Of a DNA stretch of 64,000 bases, positions 8,871-15,863 are shown one piece after another. The translations under genes and the position numbers were made by a program. Positions within the stretch are counted from its first letter, which is position 1; the number at the start of each line of letters is the position of its first letter. Source of the stretch: an uncultured Desulfobacterales bacterium (GTDB lineage: Bacteria; Desulfobacterota; Desulfobulbia; Desulfobulbales; Desulfocapsaceae); assembly GCA_937915545.1 (NCBI GenBank), contig CALGIJ010000025.1, positions 1-64,000 on the forward strand, in the 5' to 3' direction. Under the pieces are notes generated by a model, which ran no database searches, had not been told where the DNA came from, and saw nothing but the letters and a program-made list of their open reading frames with translations.

Positions 8871-9197
8871 CTAACCTTTCAGTTGCGCGGTGTCTTCCGC
8901 GTCGATGGATTTGAAGTGACGGTAGACGGCGATGGTGATGCTCAGGCCGATGGCCGCTTCGGCGGCGGCGATGGCCATGATGAACAGGGTGAAGATCTGC
9001 CCGGTGGCCGGATCGGGGGCGGTAAAGCGGTTGAAGGCCATGAAGTTTATCGAGGCGGCGGCGAGGATCAGCTCTGCGGCGATGAGCATGCCGATGAGGG
9101 TGCGGCGGGTGACCATGCCATAGATCCCCATGCCGAAGAGCATGGCGCCGATGACGAGGTAGGTTTCGAGGCTGTTATAGAGCGCGAGTGGTGCCAT
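8871..9197 (-). CDS. nuoK: NADH-quinone oxidoreductase subunit K
   Basis: A 108-residue, three-helix subunit (MrpC homologue) of complex I. The conserved membrane glutamates are present, Glu42 in the AAELILAA segment and Glu80 in AIAAAEAAIGL; these form part of the central hydrophilic axis. The start at 9197 gives the expected NuoK length, and its ATG shares one base with the TGA of nuoJ, so the genes are translationally coupled. A longer frame reading upstream from 9587 is a shadow of nuoJ. Confidence 0.95.
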   Translation of the reverse strand: MAPLALYNSLETYLVIGAMLFGMGIYGMVTRRTLIGMLIAAELILAAASINFMAFNRFTAPDPATGQIFTLFIMAIAAAEAAIGLSITIAVYRHFKSIDAEDTAQLKG

Positions 9198-9739
9198 CAC
9201 TGTTCCCTCCCCTGCCGGGCGATGACCAGGGCGCCGAGAATGGCGACCAGGAGCACCACTGAAACCAGTTCGAAGACCATGGAGTGATCGGTGAGCAACT
9301 GCAGGCCGATGACCTTCATCGAGCCGTCGTTGATCTTTTCGTGCACCGTCCATTCGGTCCTGACGGCGAGGGTGGCGAAGCCGCCGGCAATGAGGGCGGC
9401 GGCGATGAAGCCCAGGGGCCCTGAGAAGAGGCTCGGCGGGCCGATTTTGCGCTTCTCTTCCGGGGCGGCGAGCATGATGGCGAAGGAGATGGTGACGGTG
9501 ATCGCGCCGACGTAGATGAGGATCTGCATCATCGACACGAAGGGGGAGTTGAGCAGGAAGTAGAGGCCGGCGACGCCGACGAAGCAAATGACCAGGCCTG
9601 ACAGCGAACGGACCAGGCGGTCGGAATTACAGGCGATCATCCCCCCGATGAGGGTGATGGCGGCCATGGTCAAAAAGACCACGCCGACCAGACCTTCGAC
9701 GGTGAACAGGCCGGGGGAGGCCAGGGTGGACGGGTTCAT
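9197..9739 (-). CDS. nuoJ: NADH-quinone oxidoreductase subunit J
   Basis: A 180-residue, five-helix subunit of the complex I membrane domain. The conserved third helix sequence with the LIYVGAITV motif (about residues 73-81) is present; this helix undergoes the pi-bulge transition in current coupling models. Length agrees with NuoJ (about 165-185). The gene overlaps nuoI by 4 bp and nuoK by 1 bp. Confidence 0.95.
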   Translation of the reverse strand: MNPSTLASPGLFTVEGLVGVVFLTMAAITLIGGMIACNSDRLVRSLSGLVICFVGVAGLYFLLNSPFVSMMQILIYVGAITVTISFAIMLAAPEEKRKIGPPSLFSGPLGFIAAALIAGGFATLAVRTEWTVHEKINDGSMKVIGLQLLTDHSMVFELVSVVLLVAILGALVIARQGREQ

Positions 9740-10176
9740 GGTCTACGCTCCTCGAGACGTTTGTACAGGTCGAAGATGAAGTCCTCTTTTCTCCGGCTGG
9801 CGAGGTTGTATTCCTTGGAAAAATCGATGGCGCCGAAGGTGCAGGCCTCGACGCACGAGCCGCACAGCGAGCAGCGCGTGAAGTCGAGCACGTAGCGGGT
9901 CAGCACCTTCTTCTTGCCGCCCTCCGGTTTTTCGCCGGCCAGCGAGATGCAATTCGAGGGGCAGGCCTTCTCGCAGAGGCCGCAGACGACGCATTTCGGG
10001 TTGCCTTCGTCGTCGGCCACCAACTCGATATGGCCGCGATAGCGGGCGCACATGGTCAGTGTCTCGTAGGGGTAGGCAACGGTCACCGTCGGTTTGAAGA
10101 ACTCCTTGAAGGTGATGCCCATGCCCACCAGGAGGCTGATCAGTCCGTTGTAGATCTCGGTAAAATAGGCAACCAT
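9736..10176 (-). CDS. nuoI: NADH-quinone oxidoreductase subunit I, 2x[4Fe-4S]
   Basis: A 146-residue ferredoxin-like peripheral subunit holding clusters N6a and N6b that pass electrons to N2 in NuoB. Cys62-65-68-72 and Cys102-105-108-112 form the two classical CxxCxxCxxxC sets. The N-terminal helix (about 3-30) matches the membrane-lying helix of NuoI. It overlaps nuoJ by 4 bp and starts 1 bp after nuoH. As nuoE, F and G are absent here, NuoI is the probable entry point for electrons from another donor module such as ferredoxin; that is inference. Confidence 0.96.
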   Translation of the reverse strand: MVAYFTEIYNGLISLLVGMGITFKEFFKPTVTVAYPYETLTMCARYRGHIELVADDEGNPKCVVCGLCEKACPSNCISLAGEKPEGGKKKVLTRYVLDFTRCSLCGSCVEACTFGAIDFSKEYNLASRRKEDFIFDLYKRLEERRP

Positions 10177-10177
10177 C

Positions 10178-11173
10178 TCAGAACACCTTGATAAGCCCCG
10201 CGGTCAACAGCAGGTTGGCCAGGGAAAGAGGGATGAGGATCTTCCAGCTGAGGTTGAGCAGGCCGTAAATGGTGGTGCGTGGAAAGGTCCAGCGGATCCA
10301 GATGAAGGTGGCGATGAGCAGGTAGAGCTTGAGGATGAACCACCACACCCCGGGGAAGAGGCCGAAGGGACAGGACCAGCCGCCGAGGAAGAGGATGGTG
10401 GTCATGCACGAGCCGATGACGATGTTGGCGTATTCGCCCATGAAAAAGAGGCCAAAACCCATGCTGCCGTATTCGGTGTGGAAGCCGGCCACCAGCTCGC
10501 TCTCCGCCTCGCCGAGGTCGAAGGGGGCGCGGTTGGTCTCCGCCAGGGTACAGACGAAGAAGATGAGGAAGGCAAAGGGCATGAGAATGTTGTGGGAGTT
10601 GCCGAGCAGCGGAAAGATGTTCCAGTGGAGAATGGATGGGCTCTGCTGGCGGACGATCTCCATGAGGTCCGGGGAGCCGGTGATCAGCACCACGGTGATG
10701 GCGGTGATCAGCATTGGGATTTCGTAGGCCACCGCCTGGGAGACGGCGCGCACCGAGGACATCATCGAATACTTGTTACGCGAGCTGAAGCCGGCGATAA
10801 GCAGCGACATGCTGCCCAGGGATGCGAAGGCGAAGATCATCAACACGCCGACGTTCATGTTCTTGGCGACGATGGTGTCACTGAAGGGAATGGTGACGAA
10901 ACTGGTGATCGCCGGGAACATGGCGAGGATCGGCGCAATGATGAAGAGGATGCGGTCGGCCCCGCCGGGAATGGTGAGCTGCTTGGCCATCAGCTTGATG
11001 CCGTCGAGGGGTGGCTGCAGCAGGCCGAAGGGGCCGTTGATATTGGGGCCGGGGCGACGCTGGATGCGGGCTGCGCCACGCCGCTCGGCCCACACCAGGT
11101 AGGCGGCGTTGACGGCGGCAAAGGCGATGGCGATGACCACCGCGACGATGACATTGAGCAGGGTTAAACGCAT
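10178..11173 (-). CDS. nuoH: NADH-quinone oxidoreductase subunit H
   Basis: A 331-residue, roughly eight-helix subunit that forms the quinone chamber with NuoB and NuoD. Conserved elements include the RRPGPN sequence near residue 40, the ETNRAPFDLGEAESELVAG loop (about 215-233), and the following HTEYGSMGF motif. Length is standard. It lies 12 bp after nuoD and 1 bp before nuoI in the usual D-H-I order, without a nuoG between D and H. Confidence 0.97.
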   Translation of the reverse strand: MRLTLLNVIVAVVIAIAFAAVNAAYLVWAERRGAARIQRRPGPNINGPFGLLQPPLDGIKLMAKQLTIPGGADRILFIIAPILAMFPAITSFVTIPFSDTIVAKNMNVGVLMIFAFASLGSMSLLIAGFSSRNKYSMMSSVRAVSQAVAYEIPMLITAITVVLITGSPDLMEIVRQQSPSILHWNIFPLLGNSHNILMPFAFLIFFVCTLAETNRAPFDLGEAESELVAGFHTEYGSMGFGLFFMGEYANIVIGSCMTTILFLGGWSCPFGLFPGVWWFILKLYLLIATFIWIRWTFPRTTIYGLLNLSWKILIPLSLANLLLTAGLIKVF

Positions 11174-11185
11174 GACGGTCTCCTA

Positions 11186-12304
11186 TCAGCGGTCGATCTC
11201 GGGGATGACCAGGTCGAGGCTTCCCATGAAGGCCAGGGCATCCATGATCATCATGCCGCGACACGCCTCGTCGAAGAGATGCATGTTGGAGTAGGTGGGG
11301 GAACGCAGTTTAAGGCGGTAGGGAGTCTTGCCGCCGTCGCTGACCAGGCGGACGCCGAAGCTGCCGCGCGCCGTTTCCACCGCCTGATAGTAATCCCCCG
11401 GCGGGGGCTTGATCAGCTTGGGCTTCTTCTCCGGCATGATCGGCCCGCCAGGGAGCTTGTCGAGGCCTTGCTCGACGATGCGCAGCGACTGTTCGATCTC
11501 GTCCATACGCACCATATAGCGTGCCAGGGAGTCTCCTTGGGGATAGACGGGGATGTCGAAATCGAAGCGCGGGTAGACTGAATACGGTTCGTTCTTGCGC
11601 ACATCGAAGTTGATCCCCGAGCCCCGCGCCACGGCACTGGAGGCCCCGTATTTCCGGCATATTTCCTTGCTCAGGGGGGCGATACCGTCGAGCCGCTTGC
11701 GGAAGATGACGTTGTCGGTCACCAGGCGGCGGTATTTCTTGAGCGACTTGCGCATGCGCGGGATGAAGCGGCGGGCTGCGGCGATGAAGTCGTCGTCGAC
11801 GTCGTTGTAGAGGCCGCCGAAGCGGAAATAGCAGTAAGTGAGGCGCGAGCCGGTAACCGCCTCGAGCATGTCGAGGATGTGCTCACGGTCCTGGAGGGCA
11901 TACATCAGCGGGCTGAAGCCGCCGAGATCCATGACGAAGGCACCGAACCAGAAGAGATGCGAGGCGATGCGGTTGAGCTCGACCATAATGGCTCGGATGT
12001 ACTCGGCACGCTCGGGGACGACGATGCCCGAGGCCTTCTCCACCACGAGCACATGGGCATGACTGTAGCCGAGGGCGCCGAGGTAGTCCATGCGACTGAG
12101 GTTCATGAGGAACTGCGGATAGGTCTTCAGTTCGCCCATCTTCTCGTGCATGCGGTGGATATAGCCGATGACCGTCTCGGCGCTGACGATATATTCCCCG
12201 TGCATTTCCATTTTGACCCGCAGGACCCCGTGGGTCGCCGGGTGCTGCGGGCCGACGTTGAGAACGAAGGTCTCGTCCGCTCTGAGCTCGATGGGCGCGT
12301 TCAT
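11186..12304 (-). CDS. nuoD: NADH-quinone oxidoreductase subunit D (49-kDa)
   Basis: A 372-residue peripheral subunit of complex I, homologous to the large subunit of NiFe hydrogenases but lacking the metal-binding cysteines; it forms the quinone-reaction site with NuoB. The N-terminal GPQHPATHG motif (about 18-26) carries the quinone-binding His, and the ELNRIASHLFW segment (about 108-118) and the C-terminal DPVIPEIDR-like ending are conserved. Length is close to the stand-alone NuoD rather than fused NuoCD. It overlaps nuoC by 4 bp. Confidence 0.97.
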   Translation of the reverse strand: MNAPIELRADETFVLNVGPQHPATHGVLRVKMEMHGEYIVSAETVIGYIHRMHEKMGELKTYPQFLMNLSRMDYLGALGYSHAHVLVVEKASGIVVPERAEYIRAIMVELNRIASHLFWFGAFVMDLGGFSPLMYALQDREHILDMLEAVTGSRLTYCYFRFGGLYNDVDDDFIAAARRFIPRMRKSLKKYRRLVTDNVIFRKRLDGIAPLSKEICRKYGASSAVARGSGINFDVRKNEPYSVYPRFDFDIPVYPQGDSLARYMVRMDEIEQSLRIVEQGLDKLPGGPIMPEKKPKLIKPPPGDYYQAVETARGSFGVRLVSDGGKTPYRLKLRSPTYSNMHLFDEACRGMMIMDALAFMGSLDLVIPEIDR

Positions 12305-12810
12305 GCCTTGAAGTCCTTGAGAAGGGGATGGAAATCGGCGTCTTCGGGGAGAAGCAGGGGGATGAGGTGGGGGTGGCCGGAGAAGACTATACCGAAGAAG
12401 TCGTGGGTCTCTCGTTCGTGCCAGTTGGCCCCGGCGTAGATGCCGGTGATGGTCGGGACGACCGGATTGCGGCGATCGACTCTGGTGCGCAGCACTACCC
12501 GGCAGAGATCGAAGTCGTAGCGGCTGAAATCGTAGATCAGCTCCAGCTGGTTTTCGGCGATCCAGTCGACCCCGGTGATGGTCTCGAGGAAAAACTCGTT
12601 CTCGTCGAGGATGGTGACTGCGGCCAGAAGCTGGTCGCAGGCCAGCTGAGCATCGAGATGGTAACCGTGCACGGCATAGTCGCGCAGGATGACACCGTTG
12701 CGGCGCGCGGCCTGGCCTTTGTCAGTGCTTTCTTGGCCTTCGCCTGCCGGGGCTGCGTCGGCAGTGGGGATAAGGTGTTCCAGGGCTGTGCGGGTCTTCT
12801 CGCAAATCAT
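12301..12810 (-). CDS. nuoC: NADH-quinone oxidoreductase subunit C (30-kDa)
   Basis: A 169-residue peripheral subunit. The C-terminal hallmark, HERETHDFFGIVFSGHP (about 131-147) followed by the LLLPED segment, is present. I place the start at 12810 because a GGAG lies eight bases upstream and the protein then has the usual length; the frame is open further upstream, but those 81 codons are low-complexity and overlap nuoB, so they are not coding. The N-terminus (about 15-40) has a Lys/Glu/Gln-rich stretch that is probably a species-specific linker. Overlaps nuoD by 4 bp. Confidence 0.94.
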   Translation of the reverse strand: MICEKTRTALEHLIPTADAAPAGEGQESTDKGQAARRNGVILRDYAVHGYHLDAQLACDQLLAAVTILDENEFFLETITGVDWIAENQLELIYDFSRYDFDLCRVVLRTRVDRRNPVVPTITGIYAGANWHERETHDFFGIVFSGHPHLIPLLLPEDADFHPLLKDFKA

Positions 12811-12844
12811 CGTCTGCACTCCACAGAGAGCCGCCCTGCCGGAA

Positions 12845-12880
12845 CTCGGCCGAGGCGGCGGTGGGTCCGGCCGAGGCCGG
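12845..12880. repeat. Paired GC-rich palindromes in the nuoB-nuoC spacer
   Basis: The 73-bp gap between nuoB and nuoC is the largest in the upstream half of the operon. It contains the perfect 10-bp palindrome CTCGGCCGAG (12845-12854) and a second inverted repeat CCGGCC/GGCCGG with a two-base centre (12867-12880). They could form an RNA hairpin that tunes stability or ratio of segments, or be a small repetitive extragenic element; copy number elsewhere is unknown. Confidence 0.5.
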
Positions 12881-12883
12881 CCA

Positions 12884-13381
12884 TTACGCTGCTTCGGGGT
12901 TCTTCCAGCGCTTCCAGTCGGAAACGAGATGCTCGAGTTCGATGATTCCCTGCAGCAAGGCCTCCGGGCGAGGCGGGCAGCCGGGAACATAGACGTCCAC
13001 TGGCAGAAAGACGTCGGCGCCGAGGACGATACTGTACTGCCCTTCAAAGGCAAAGGGCCCGCCGGAGATGGCGCAGTTGCCGAGAGCCATGACCCATTTC
13101 GGTTCCGGCATCTGATCGTAGAGGGTCTTGATGCCGGGCATCATCTTCTTGGTGATGGTGCCGGCAACGATCATCACGTCGCTCTGCCTGGCGGAGGGGC
13201 GGAAAACCTCGGCGCCGAAGCGCGACATGTCGAAGCGGGCGCAGCCAGTGGCCATCATCTCGATGGCGCAGCAGGCGATGCCGAAGGTCAGGGGCCAGAG
13301 GGAATTGGCCCGGCTGATGTCGATGAGTCTGTCGGCGAGGGCGAACTGGACTATCGACGGAGGAATGTTTTTCGTTCCCAC
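12884..13381 (-). CDS. nuoB: NADH-quinone oxidoreductase subunit B (20-kDa, cluster N2)
   Basis: A 165-residue peripheral subunit that binds [4Fe-4S] cluster N2, the last before quinone. The ligands are the tandem Cys37-Cys38, Cys103 in the GNCA motif and Cys135 in the PGCPPRPE motif. The start is a GTG at 13381 with AGGGGG seven bases upstream; it overlaps the end of nuoA by 31 bp, an unusually long overlap that argues for coupled translation. C-terminus reaches the expected W-K-rich end. Confidence 0.96.
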   Translation of the reverse strand: MGTKNIPPSIVQFALADRLIDISRANSLWPLTFGIACCAIEMMATGCARFDMSRFGAEVFRPSARQSDVMIVAGTITKKMMPGIKTLYDQMPEPKWVMALGNCAISGGPFAFEGQYSIVLGADVFLPVDVYVPGCPPRPEALLQGIIELEHLVSDWKRWKNPEAA

Positions 13382-13776
13382 TTAAAGACCCCCTTTATCC
13401 ATGCGTAGACGATCGCCAGCGCGAGAATGCCAACGAAGAGGACTACTTCCACGAAATCGCGGATCGAGGATGCGAATATCGCATCGTTATAGACGGTGGC
13501 AACGGGGAAGAGAAAAAGGACGTCGACGTCGAAAGCCAGGAAAATCAAGGCATAGAGGTAGAAGACGACGCCGTAGCGGATCCAGCTGTCACCGATCGGG
13601 TCCATGCCGCACTCGATGAACTGCTTGGCTTTGCCGCTGATCTGCCTGGTCTTGAGGGGCATGAACAGGTAGACGATGACGATCGGCCCGATGGCGAAGG
13701 CCAGACCGCCGAGGACGAAGGCGGTGATCCAGAGCACCTGCTCATGATACAAGAACGTCGCGAACTGGGGTTCCAT
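13351..13776 (-). CDS. nuoA: NADH-quinone oxidoreductase subunit A
   Basis: A 141-residue, three-helix subunit, first gene of the nuo operon. The matrix-type loop between TM1 and TM2 contains the conserved ECG motif (Cys57), and TM2 carries the FDV motif followed by FLFP. The residue after FDV is Asp where Glu is nearly invariant in NuoA, a conservative but noticeable change at a position in the proton path. The gene overlaps nuoB by 31 bp. A candidate extended -10 promoter lies about 40 bp upstream. Confidence 0.95.
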   Translation of the reverse strand: MEPQFATFLYHEQVLWITAFVLGGLAFAIGPIVIVYLFMPLKTRQISGKAKQFIECGMDPIGDSWIRYGVVFYLYALIFLAFDVDVLFLFPVATVYNDAIFASSIRDFVEVVLFVGILALAIVYAWIKGVFKWERKTFLRR

Positions 13777-13815
13777 GCATGAGCCTCCCTGGATGATGGT
13801 ATGAGGAAAATATCA

Positions 13816-13824
13816 ACTATACCA
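13816..13824 (-). promoter_or_regulatory. Candidate extended -10 promoter for the nuo operon
   Basis: On minus, TGG-TATAGT at 13816-13824 fits an extended -10 element and lies 40 bp upstream of the nuoA start. No good -35 hexamer is present at the right distance, so an activator such as the divergent LysR protein could be needed. Candidate only. Confidence 0.4.
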
Positions 13825-13973
13825 ATGTTTGCGCCGGGTTGAGCCGGTCGCCGGTGGGCAGTCACGTGCGCACCATATAGAATTGTCCGGAGGCTGTCAA
13901 CAGGAAACTACCAGTATTATCACAATGTAGGAAATGGTAGGAGCGGAAGTGGCTGTTAATAAGTAAAAGTTGC

Positions 13974-14001
13974 TTGTCTCTATGACTAAAAGTGATATAG
14001 T
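13974..14001 (+). promoter_or_regulatory. Sigma-70-type promoter of the LysR gene
   Basis: TTGTCT (13974-13979) and TATAGT (13996-14001) are 16 bp apart, and TGA directly before the -10 makes it an extended -10 promoter. It reads toward the LysR gene that begins at 14070. The nuo and LysR start sites would be about 170 bp apart, room for LysR-type binding sites in the 13825-13973 segment, which includes the 8-bp palindrome GTGCGCAC. Confidence 0.55.
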
Positions 14002-14069
14002 GGCTCTGTTTTAGGGGCAGTTAAAAGGCTCCTTCCTGTCAAGATTTTTCCGGTGAGGAGTGACGTAAC

Positions 14070-15050
14070 ATGTCTATCACCTTGAGACAACTAGAAATAT
14101 TTATTGCTGTGGCGGAAACGGCGCAGGTCACCAAGGCAAGCAAAAAACTCTTCGTGACTCAGTCGGCGGTGAGCATGGCCCTGGCCGAGCTCGAAAACCA
14201 GTTGGGGGGGTCGCTTTTCGACCGCCATGGACGGAGCCTGCTGCTCAACTCGCGGGGGCGCTTCCTGCTTCCTCTTGCCAAAGATATAGTTTGTCAGGTA
14301 TCGAATATCGAGACGATCATGTCCGAGCGCAACGACAAACTCGACGGCAGCATCGAGGTGGTGGCCAGCACCACCCTCGGCAACTATATCCTGCCCTATC
14401 TCATTGGCGCCTTCAAGCGCGTCCATCCCAATGTCCATGTCAACATGCTGGTGTACAATACTCGCCATGCCGAGAAGCTGGTCATCGACAAGGAGATGGA
14501 CGTCGGTTTCGTCGAGGGGCCGCTGTCGGGCCGGGAGGAGATCGCCTCGCGGCCCTGGTTCGAGGATGAACTGCTGGTCCTCTGCGGGCCCACCGATCCC
14601 CTTGCCCACAACGAAGTCTTCGACATCAAGCGTGATCTCAAGGGCAAACGCTGGATCATGCGTGAGAGCGGCTCCGGCACTGCCGCTACCGTCAGGGAAA
14701 AGTTCGGAGCCTATATGCAGGATGTGCATGTAGTTATGGAAATGGGCCACCCGGAAGCAGTCAAAAGGGCGGTGGAGTCGGGGGCAGGGATCACCTGTCT
14801 GTCGGCTTTGAGCATCTGCCGCGAGGCAGAAAACGGCTGGCTCAAGGGGCTGCGCGTCGAAGGGCTCGACATGCGCCGCCAGTTGAAGATCATCCAGCAC
14901 CGTGACCTTCAGCCCAGCGAAGCCCTCCAGGAGTTTCTCGCCTTCTGCGACGTCATGTCGGTCTGCGACGACTCGCGGGTTTGCCTTTCCTCGCCATGGA
15001 AGCTGCAGTCGCTGCTTGCCAAGCACTCAGCCCTGAAGAAAACCAACTGA
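14070..15050 (+). CDS. LysR-family transcriptional regulator
   Basis: A 326-residue DNA-binding regulator. The N-terminal winged helix-turn-helix (about 1-62) shows the family pattern with TKASKKLFVTQSAVS as the HTH core, followed by a linker helix and a two-lobed periplasmic-binding-like effector domain (about 90-300). The effector lobe includes the DVGFVEG segment, similar to the CysB/CbbR/YeiE-like branch; the ligand is unknown. It is divergent from nuoA across 293 bp, and LysR genes often control the neighbouring divergent operon, so regulation of complex I is a reasonable inference. ATG at 14070 has GTGAGGAG-type ribosome binding sequence about 10 bases upstream. Confidence 0.93.
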   Translation: MSITLRQLEIFIAVAETAQVTKASKKLFVTQSAVSMALAELENQLGGSLFDRHGRSLLLNSRGRFLLPLAKDIVCQVSNIETIMSERNDKLDGSIEVVASTTLGNYILPYLIGAFKRVHPNVHVNMLVYNTRHAEKLVIDKEMDVGFVEGPLSGREEIASRPWFEDELLVLCGPTDPLAHNEVFDIKRDLKGKRWIMRESGSGTAATVREKFGAYMQDVHVVMEMGHPEAVKRAVESGAGITCLSALSICREAENGWLKGLRVEGLDMRRQLKIIQHRDLQPSEALQEFLAFCDVMSVCDDSRVCLSSPWKLQSLLAKHSALKKTN

Positions 15051-15074
15051 CCCGTCGCGGTCGATCTGGATGCT

Positions 15075-15108
15075 GCTGAGCCGCGGTCAGTAGAAGACGC
15101 GGCTCAGC
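15075..15108. terminator. Hairpin between convergent lysR and truA
   Basis: A perfect 11-bp stem, GCTGAGCCGCG (15075-15085) with its complement at 15098-15108, loop 12 bases. It spans the end of truA, whose last codons form one arm, and follows the LysR stop by 25 bp. There is no clear U-tract on either strand, so it may be a weak bidirectional terminator or an RNA 3'-end stabiliser. Confidence 0.45.
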
Positions 15109-15857
15109 CACAGGCCATGGGCCGGTGCGGTCGGCCCGGCCATGCTGCGCTCTCTGGCGGCAAGGATAGCGGCGAACCCCTCCACGGTGACCTTGCCCCG
15201 CCCGGCCTCGAGCAGGGTTCCCACCATATTCCTCACCATATTACGCAGAAATCCGTCCCCTTGAAAGCGCAGGACGATCATGTCGCCTGCTTCTTCGGCG
15301 AGGTGCGCGCTGTGAATGGTGCGCACCGCGCCACGGCCGCTGGGAGCGGCTTTGTCACGAGTCCCGCTGTTCTCGAAGGAGGAGAAGTCGTGGGTGCCCT
15401 CGAGCAGGCCAAGACAACTGGATATGGTGTGGAGGTCAGGTTTGTGCGTGATATGCAGAGTGTAGTGCCGTATTCGGGGAGGCTGAATGGGGCCATGGAA
15501 GATCTCGTAGCGATACTCCTTGGCGACGGCGGAGAAGCGAGCGTGGAAGGTCGGCTCTGCCTCCTCGGCGGCATAGATGCGGATGGCGGGAGGGAGCATG
15601 GCGTTCAAGCCACGGCGGAAATTGGCGCTGGAGATTCTCGCCGCGGTATGGAAATGGGCGACCATGCCGTCCGCGTGTACCCCGGCATCGGTACGCCCGG
15701 CGCCGTGCACGACGACCTCGGCACGGGTCATTACCGCCAGGGCCGCCTCTATCTCGCCCTGGATGGTGCGCCCGTTCTCCTGCCGCTGCCAGCCGCTAAA
15801 GTCGCTGCCGTCATAGCCGATGAGCAGCCGGATGTTGCGCGTCGTCGGCATCGGCAC
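15087..15857 (-). CDS. truA: tRNA pseudouridine(38-40) synthase TruA
   Basis: A 256-residue cytoplasmic enzyme that isomerises uridines 38-40 in the anticodon stem-loop of tRNAs. The catalytic Asp57 lies in the invariant RTDAGVHA motif, and the N-terminal GYDGSDFSGWQRQ segment and the C-terminal GDGFLRNMVRNMVG motif are typical. Length is standard. It follows argC by 6 bp and is convergent with the LysR gene; it is probably the last gene of the rplM-rpsI-argC-truA strand. Confidence 0.97.
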   Translation of the reverse strand: MPMPTTRNIRLLIGYDGSDFSGWQRQENGRTIQGEIEAALAVMTRAEVVVHGAGRTDAGVHADGMVAHFHTAARISSANFRRGLNAMLPPAIRIYAAEEAEPTFHARFSAVAKEYRYEIFHGPIQPPRIRHYTLHITHKPDLHTISSCLGLLEGTHDFSSFENSGTRDKAAPSGRGAVRTIHSAHLAEEAGDMIVLRFQGDGFLRNMVRNMVGTLLEAGRGKVTVEGFAAILAARERSMAGPTAPAHGLWLSRVFY

Positions 15858-15863
15858 TGGACA

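Noticed and set aside
7414..8874. A 486-codon open frame antisense to the 492-residue antiporter gene
   Set aside because: Shadow; the minus-strand protein has clear family motifs.
12811..13053. 81-codon upstream extension of nuoC
   Set aside because: Overlaps nuoB, low-complexity Pro/Ser/Arg composition; the ATG at 12810 has a good ribosome site.
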